Made by a program: the position numbers and the translations under genes. A stretch of 64,000 bases of DNA. Source: Phocoena phocoena (taxonomy: Eukaryota > Chordata > Mammalia > Artiodactyla > Phocoenidae). Positions within the stretch are counted from its first letter, which is position 1, and each line of letters starts with the position of its first letter. A model generated the notes under the pieces. The model had not been told where the DNA came from. It saw only the letters and a list, made by a program, of their open reading frames with translations, and searched no databases. The stretch lies in the NCBI RefSeq assembly GCF_963924675.1, contig NC_089222.1, positions 139,464,281 through 139,528,280 on the forward strand, written 5' to 3'. Positions 57,849-64,000 of this stretch are shown here, piece after piece.

Positions 57849-58049
57849 CCCCTCCTCCTCCTCCTCCTCCTCCTCCTCCTCCTCCTCCTCCTCCTCCTCC
57901 TCCTCCTCCTCCTCCTTCTTCTTCTTCTTCTTCTTCTTCTTCTTCTTCTTCTTCTTCTTCTTCTTCTTCTTCTTCTTCTTTTTCCTCTTCTTCTTCTTCC
58001 TCTTCCTCCCCTCTTCCTCCTCCTCCTCTTCTTTCTCCTCCTCTCTCTC
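57849..58049. repeat. 201-nt pure polypyrimidine tract, (CCT)n to (CTT)n
   Basis: No purine occurs on the plus strand from 57849 to 58049. About 22 CCT units (to about 57916) pass directly into about 22 CTT units (to about 57981), then mixed CTT/CCT/TCTC. All six frames are open across parts of it (poly-Leu, poly-Ser/Pro, poly-Arg, poly-Glu/Lys), which are artefacts. Confidence 0.98.
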
Positions 58050-58344
58050 ACCCTCTTCCTCCTTCTTTTTACTTAACAATTTGAGGATCTATTCTTTCAG
58101 GACAATTTCATTGTCTCAGTTTGGCTATAGTTTACAAATTATAAATGAAACAAAAACCTATAGCTTAAAGCACTGTTCTCAGAATGTTAAAAAATAGAGT
58201 TGTTTTAGGCATAAGAGAATATATAAGCCAATTTCATTTCCCCCCTGGGTTTAGGTGCCAGTTCACAACATGGTAATAAAGACAACCTATGATGTGCTTC
58301 ACACAGTGTGGTTACTGCAATAGCTGTTAACCGCAAGTTCAACA

Positions 58345-58535
58345 GGTATTGTGTGCCTGCCACATTCTTGGGACATTTGTAACATACCCTGCTCCTCTCA
58401 TCCTAATAATGCTGTGTGGCCAAATCTGAGGCCTAGAGAGACCAAGTAACTCAGCAAAGATCCCTTGATTAAGAAGTAGCAGAGCTGGTATTTGGACAAA
58501 GATTTTCAGAGTTCAAGCCTGCACCCTACAAACAG
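58345..58535 (-). mobile_element. MIR SINE
   Basis: gaggcctagagagaccaagt, aactcagcaaagatccctt and gcagagctggtatttggac fit reverse MIR. Confidence 0.8.
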
Positions 58536-60885
58536 AAGGTATTAGGAGCAACACCCTTTGTCTGTGACTCCATAGTTGCCCTTGGTACCCCCATGTCCCC
58601 TTCTTCCTCTCTTTTCCTTATGTCTTGGATCTGATTCTATTTTTTCTCTCCTTCCTTTCTTGGCTTCTGCCTTTGCCTCACCAGCAGTGCCCTCTAAGCT
58701 GAAAATCTTGCTATCCCCTGGTGGTTGAAAATCTGAAAGCATCCTTTGCCCCACCGAAGGCAGAAGGAAATGACAGGAAGAAAAACAATTGATTGGGGTG
58801 AGATGAGATGATTTATGAGCTGGTCTGTTCAAATCCCCAAGTGTCTGGCTCCTGGATAAAGAGGAAAGGAAACCTGGCAGAGCAGGAAGAATTGAGGTTC
58901 TGTCTTGCATTTCAGAAATAGTTTTTCCAGAGAGACAATGTCCTAATTCTGTTTTATCAGAGCCAATTCTTTCTGATGGGTTATTGATAAGTAATGAGGT
59001 CACATCCAGATCCTTTGTTGAGGACCCACCCAGAGTGGAGCAGTTTGCTCAAGCTGCATGGGGTCTGGGCTGTGTGTTCTCCTTTGGAGGAGGGGTCATG
59101 AGAATCTTCTGACACAGAGAAGCATGAATTACCAGTTTGATTTCTGCTTTGCTGTGGCTGCATGAACGTCTAGATTTACTGTCAAGGGATTTGCAAGTGG
59201 GAAATGGGTAGGGATACAGAGGACCTATTTCTGCTTGTATTATAGAATGGACAAAAGACAATAGATAGACACTAAATTCACATGGAAAGGGAATACAAAA
59301 GAGTGTCTCACAGGTTCAAAGGTCTCAGAAGGCCAGGAATAGTCACCTTTATTGACCTGTAAGCCGGGTTGGCAGCTGGAAGGTCTGATCCACCCTGCAG
59401 GCCCCCATTCCCCTCACTCTGTCACTATTGTCCTTACCTAAAGGTGACCTGTGCCCTGTCCTTGATAACAGCAACAGGGGCAAAGTGCTGGGACAGTCTC
59501 TGGAGCCCGCCTGGTCCTGAGACCTGACCCAGGCAGGCTGCTTGGCACACCAGATCCTTGCCTGCTGGCTTTCTGGTTTCTTTCCCTCTTGGGCCATCTG
59601 TTTCTCACCTGCCTGACGGCTGCCGCCTGGTTTCCATCTGGTTATGTTTCCAAAAACATGGGAAGCAGAATATAACAAATGGTGATCCATGGAAAGAAAG
59701 GGACCACAAAGGTTTCAAAGCTGATCATCACCAGATTTACCGACAATTATAAAATTTGGCTCCTTTAAATTCATTTCCATCTGCTTGCCAAAAGCGATCG
59801 ATTGTATTAAAGACCAGCGTTCTTTACATGTTTCATTTGCCAAGTCAACTGGAGTCCAGATGGTGACATTGACCTTCTGTAAGCAACTCATCCTTCCCAG
59901 GAATTGTATATTCGAGGAAAAGTCAAACTTCTTACCAACTAATTGGGGAACCTGGATTTTTTAAAAATCACACACACTGAGACACACACACACACAGACG
60001 TGAACACACACATGCACAAAGCCTGCAATATCCCACTTGCTCCTATCATTAAAGTTGGAATCTTGTACCCCCGGAAAAGTAAAGGATCCATGGAGGGAAA
60101 GCAATCCTTTGCACTTGTGTCACCTCCTCTCTCTAAAGGCAAGGCAGCCTCAGGGAGTCTTTCTGCTCTTCAGGCCCTCACGGGGGTGGACATTACATCA
60201 GCACCAAGGGGATCCCTGGGCATCTCACGGAGGCCAGGGTTCTGTGACTCTCTGGTCACCCTGGCAGGCATGTGGATACTTTCCTTGTCTCTGAGGTCCA
60301 CCAAATACTGAGTGCGTCCTTTGCAAAATCAGGAGTGCGAAATGATTAGAAGAAGAAAGTTGTGATCCTGAAACTGAACCCATGACCTTACATGATTAGG
60401 ATTTTCCAATTTTCCCACAAAAACGAAATGGTGAAGCCATTCTGTGGCTGAGGATGGTTTCTTTCACTGTTAGACTGTTTCACAGGCTCCAGCAGAGGGT
60501 GATGGAGACCCTTAGCCAGCGGGAATTGGGAGTTCTGGCTAAAGATAGACCCTGAAAGAAAACTCACTCCAATAATTGTGAAAAATGATGAAAAGATTAA
60601 ACATAAATCTAATCTGCTTTTTGCCAAGCACTACACACCCATCTGTTAGGTACCTTCTTGTTATGGAAATACTTTGTGTTTTCATCAATCCAAGTCTAAT
60701 TCAATGAAGATGTTATTTCATGTGAACTCCAACAGATTACATTCACAAGGGGTTCCTGGTTAAGAATCAAGATACATGTCCAGATTTTCTCATTCTCATG
60801 TTCTTTATGGTTTATGGATACGGAACACCCTTTCCTCACATTGCCATTCTGTTTCTTTGGGGATTTAGGATAACAAGAGCTGGGC
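58536..60885. other. Unrecognised DNA, low repeat content
   Basis: About 2.35 kb with no repeat family I can name, apart from a CA-rich run at 59968-60010. The largest frame (minus 58542-59003, 153 codons) has no domain and ends in low-complexity basic sequence. No exon supported. Confidence 0.4.
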
Positions 60886-60889
60886 TCTT

Positions 60890-61110
60890 ACTTTGTTCCA
60901 GAGTCTGTAGCAAATGCTTAATGCATCTTAGCTCACCTGGTTCTCAGGGCAAAGACCCCGTGCTGGTGCAAATGTTGTCATCCCCATTTCCCTGTTTTAC
61001 AGATGGGTATGTGGAGGCACGGAGAGGTCACTTTGCCTAAGGTCACGAGCTACTACATGGTGAGTCAGGATTTGAACCAAGGCCATCTAGCTCTGGGCTC
61101 TGTGCCCCTA
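60890..61110 (-). mobile_element. MIR SINE
   Basis: cccatttccctgttttacag, ggaggcacggagaggtcact, gagtcaggatttgaaccaag and ctgggctctgtgcccctaaa fit reverse MIR closely. Confidence 0.85.
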
Positions 61111-61144
61111 AACACGTTGCCATGCTTTCCCTGAGATGGCAGAG

Positions 61145-61363
61145 CAAGGCTTCTCAACTGGCCATGATTTTGCATTTAGTAAACATCAACTGGCACTCTC
61201 TAGACACTTTTGGTTGTCACAACTGGAGAGGCACTATTGGCATCTAGTGAGTAGAGATCAGAGATGTTGCTAAATACCCTACAATGCACAGCACAGCCAC
61301 ACATTAAAGAAGTATCCACCCAAAAATATCAGTAGTGCCGAGGTTCTGATGATGAGAACCTTG
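61145..61363. mobile_element. hAT-type DNA transposon relic (MER20-like)
   Basis: caaggcttctcaactggcca, cttttggttgtcacaactgg, gcactattggcatctagtga, aataccctacaatgcacagc and ggttctgatgatgagaacc follow MER20, in the same orientation as the copy at 32017. No transposase. Confidence 0.85.
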
Positions 61364-61415
61364 ATGAAGAGAAAGCATAGGATCACACATGTGTATAACA
61401 GACACATAATTAGTA

Positions 61416-61480
61416 AAATCTATCCATCATCTATCTATCTATCTATCATCATCTGTCAATTTCTCATCCATCTATCTATA
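61416..61480. repeat. (ATCT)n microsatellite
   Basis: About eight ATCT units at 61419-61449, with a degenerate continuation to about 61480. Confidence 0.93.
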
Positions 61481-61620
61481 TCCTCCCTTTGCTCTCAGAA
61501 GACAGCTGGAAGCTCTATTCTTTTGAAAGGTCCTTTGAAGTATTCATTATTTTGAAAGCCTTTAATTTGTATCAAAGAGTTAGAGAGCAAAGTTACAAGT
61601 TATTGTTCCTTGAAAATACA

Positions 61621-61665
61621 GTGGTGTGTGCGTGCGTGTGTGTGTGTGTATGCGTGTACACGCAT
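61621..61665. repeat. (TG)n with CG/CA variants
   Basis: gtgtgtgcgtgcgtgtgtgtgt then gcgtgtacacgcatgtgc: alternating purine-pyrimidine over about 45 bp. Confidence 0.93.
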
Positions 61666-61870
61666 GTGCGTGGTTGGCTCTGTCTCATTTCCTGTGGACT
61701 TTCCCTTTGGCTACGGAAAGTCTAGGTCTTTCCCTGAGACCTCGTACCTGTCACTGTGTTGCCAGCCAGCCTCTGAGAAGAAAAGACCTGTGTCAGGACA
61801 GGCCATCTGGGCACCATGTCCTCACAGTTATTCTAACTGCATCCAACTTACATTCCCCATCCCATGAGTA

Positions 61871-62240
61871 ACCCATTCCGTATGACATCAACGCACATTA
61901 TGTGTTCTATTATTACACTCTGCACATCACACTAACACAGGCTACATATCCCAGTACTTCCATTGTACAGTACATTAGTATGCATTGCATGTCATATTAA
62001 TAGATACTACACGTTACATTACGCACGTCCCACTGATAACCCACTACATATTACAGGATTAATACATTTCACATTACATGAAAGCACATTGTGCATCGTA
62101 TTAATAACACATTACACGTTATGCTAACACACATTCCATATCTCAATGACACACGTCGCATATTACACTACTGACACCCTCCATATTACACGGTTAACAC
62201 TCTGCATATTACGTTAATACACATTATGTATTCTGTTAAT
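61871..62240. repeat. Degenerate minisatellite, about 17 units of about 22 bp
   Basis: The 370-bp block is built of variants of a unit close to acacattacatattacactaa(t/c). Clear units include aacacattacacgttatgct (about 62106), acacattccatatctcaatg (about 62129), acacgtcgcatattacacta (about 62151), actctgcatattacgttaat (about 62199) and acacattatgtattctgtta (about 62219). Units range from 18 to 27 bp and are diverged, so it is old and would escape simple-repeat masking. No match to a satellite I know. Confidence 0.85.
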
Positions 62241-62629
62241 AGGTACACCTTGATGCCTACTTAGAGGAAAGCCCATCCTTTTCCAGAATCCACAACTCTG
62301 ATATTCCCGGTCACCTCCAGTCCTTGCTGTCACTGCGGCTGGTCGAGACAGATTGGGTTACACAGAGCTGACGGCTCCCAAAGGGCAACTTCTGCCCTGG
62401 GCCATCTGGGACCAGCAGTCTGGGAGCATACGTCTCTCCTCACCCCCCATGCTGTCCCAGCCCTACACATGTCTTTTGAGTTACGTCTGCCCAGTGGGAC
62501 CCTGTCCTTTGAACTCTTTCCCCACAGCCACTCTCCTGGAGCCCACACACCCAGCCAGGAGGCAGGAGGACAGGGCTCAGCCCCTCCCCACATGCAGGGT
62601 CTACCCAGGTACCCCACAGGGCTCATCAC
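62241..62629. other. Unrecognised GC-richer DNA
   Basis: About 390 bp. Overlapping frames on both strands (62330-62717) conflict and have no domain. No gene supported. Confidence 0.4.
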
Positions 62630-62760
62630 TGCCTGCTGGGTACCAGGCATGACACTAGGTGAGGGAGACTGTGCGATGAAAACGACAAGGTGTCGCCCTG
62701 ATGGAGCCTGGGTCTAGCTGCGGAGGTGGGTAAAGGTAAGCCTTTAACAAGAATACCTGT
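62630..62760 (+). mobile_element. LINE L2 3' fragment
   Basis: cctgctgggtaccaggcatg, acactaggtgagggagact, gatgaaaacgacaaggtgtc and gccctgatggagcctgg follow the L2 3' motif in plus orientation. Confidence 0.7.
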
Positions 62761-64000
62761 TAATTTCTTATAACTGAGGACAGTGCTACTTTAGATCTGG
62801 CTGGAAAAGCCATCACTTGGTTCCAGTTCTTAGGGCTCGGCGCTGGGTTTGGGGAAGCTCGTCTGGTTCCTCCCTCCTTCCTGGATCGCTCTGTCTCAAA
62901 CCCTCCCTCCACCTCTGTTTGTCCCTCCTGCAGTGGGTTGTTGTGAGCATTGGCCATCCCTCAGACAGGTAAATCTGAAAAGTAAAAGGTGCTTAAAGCC
63001 TTTCACTCTATAGAGCCTCCTGGGTCCCATGAAAGCAAGAGGTATAAGTGGGCCTTTGGGAGGAGGTGTTTGCTTTACACCCGTGCAGTGAGATGTCCCA
63101 TTGGGTAGAAACCACTCCAAGAGTCCATCGAAGCCCCCCTCTTGCTAGACAGAAGACTGTAGGCACTGGTTTATGTGGCTCCCCATAGAGGGACGCCCTG
63201 AACTTCTGCCAAAATCTCAAAGTTTAGCCAGACTCAGCCATGGTACTTGCAATGCAATGATATTAATGGTATAATGGTATTAATGTGCGAGGGTATTAAT
63301 CCAGGCTGCCATGTAGTAAATCTACTACCGTGCTGAGCGATCGAATCTGCAAGGCGTGTTGTATACCTTATCTCTAGTCTTCCTCCAAACACTGCAAAGA
63401 TCTATCAGGTTTCTTCCCCATGTCTGCCTGGAAGCAGAACCCAAGTGCCTTTCTCTACTTCACGTGGAGGCTTGGCCATTATTCCCTGAACTGCAATGCC
63501 AGCTCTGGGGTAGCCCACTGTACCTGCCGAGTGTGTGCCCACTGCTGGCTGTGCCAGCACTGGTCAGGGAAACAAGGGCAGGGCGCCCAGAGCCACAACT
63601 GATGTCCCCAGTGTCCATCCTCCAAGACACACAAATATGCCTCCCAGCTGCTGAATTTCAGGAGATGCTAAGTGTCGGTCATATAACTCATCCTCCAAAC
63701 TGGGGCACCTTTGAGAGTAGAAGGGACATTGTTAATAGCTGTGCCAGGACAGCAGGGAGAAGCGACATCCATCATTCTCCCCCTTTGACACTCACCTGTG
63801 TCCTCCCACCAGCTGAGGAGGCTACGAGACCAGAAGACATAGGAGGAAGGGCCAGGCACTGAATATTTCTAAGGGACCTTGGTCAATCTAGGTTTTGTGT
63901 GGTTGGGAGGGTGGACCCTGTCACCCCCAGTCCTGGCAGCACCTCCGTGTGGGGAATGCGATGGGAGAGGTGAAGAGAATGTATTGCCCCCCATTGCCCA
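62761..64000. other. Unrecognised GC-richer DNA at the right edge
   Basis: About 1.2 kb with no repeat I can name. The plus frame 63356-63862 (168 codons) is the longest in the window outside repeats but has no domain, and overlapping frames exist on both strands. If a gene lies to the right of the window this could be its flank, but nothing here shows that. Confidence 0.4.

Noticed and set aside
57782..58084. Arg-, Glu-, Leu-, Ser- and Pro-rich frames
   Set aside because: All are translations of the CCT/CTT tract.
58542..59003. 153-codon minus-strand frame
   Set aside because: No domain; the C-terminal basic run reads like chance in purine-rich DNA. Part overlaps no repeat, but there is no positive evidence.
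63356..63862. 168-codon plus-strand frame as a gene or exon
   Set aside because: Longest frame outside repeats, but with no recognisable domain and with competing frames on both strands. Nothing supports transcription or splicing.

Overview
This window reads as mammalian nuclear DNA from a cetartiodactyl, most likely a cetacean. The diagnostic signal is a set of tRNA-derived SINEs of the CHR type: a long form at about 5.45, 11.73 and 33.06 kb, and a short, younger form at about 23.5, 33.5, 37.9, 38.75 and 39.8 kb. They sit beside L1 elements whose 5' and 3' UTRs look like the cetartiodactyl L1 lineage. The ruminant hallmarks (BovB LINEs, Bov-A and Bov-tA SINEs) were not seen. The species assignment is inferred from repeat content alone.

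I find no protein-coding gene that I can support. The open reading frames are short. Nearly all fall in repeats: L1 ORF2 remnants, SINE shadows, LTRs and trinucleotide runs. The window is best described as intergenic or deep intronic DNA built from layers of transposable elements. One possible exception is a minus-strand stretch near 51.87-52.52 kb with two overlapping coding-like frames, which could be an unidentified processed pseudogene.

Layout. 0-0.9 kb: an L1 (minus) whose 5' UTR is joined directly to the end of ORF2. 1.7-4.1 kb: old L1-like 3' UTR sequence split by a younger L1 3' end. 4.1-9.1 kb: mostly unrecognised DNA with one SINE. 9.1-16.1 kb: ancient L1 fragments in both orientations, interrupted by a SINE and two LTRs of one family. 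16-23 kb: L1, MIR and LTR fragments. 23.0-23.8 kb: a solo LTR with a SINE nested in it. 24-33 kb: LTRs, L2, MIR, a hAT element and an alternating purine-pyrimidine tract. 33-40.6 kb: the densest recent activity, with nested SINEs, very short L1 scraps and a Tigger-like element holding a SINE. 41-55 kb: mainly old repeats and unrecognised DNA, plus an LTR with perfect target duplications. 55.4-57.1 kb: a 5'-truncated L1 (minus). 57.8-58.1 kb: a 201-nt pure pyrimidine tract. 58-64 kb: few repeats, higher GC in places, and a degenerate minisatellite of about 22 bp at 61.87-62.24 kb.

There is no gene network to describe. The internal logic is insertional history, readable from nested elements and target-site duplications (TSDs). 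The strongest TSDs are gatac (23,003-23,772 LTR), attcc (46,072-46,589 LTR), aatat (28,393-28,903 LTR), taggtaattt (55,459-57,119 L1) and a 15-bp repeat around a 23-nt L1 scrap at 40,499. Repeat family names come from memory of consensus sequences and were not checked with RepeatMasker.
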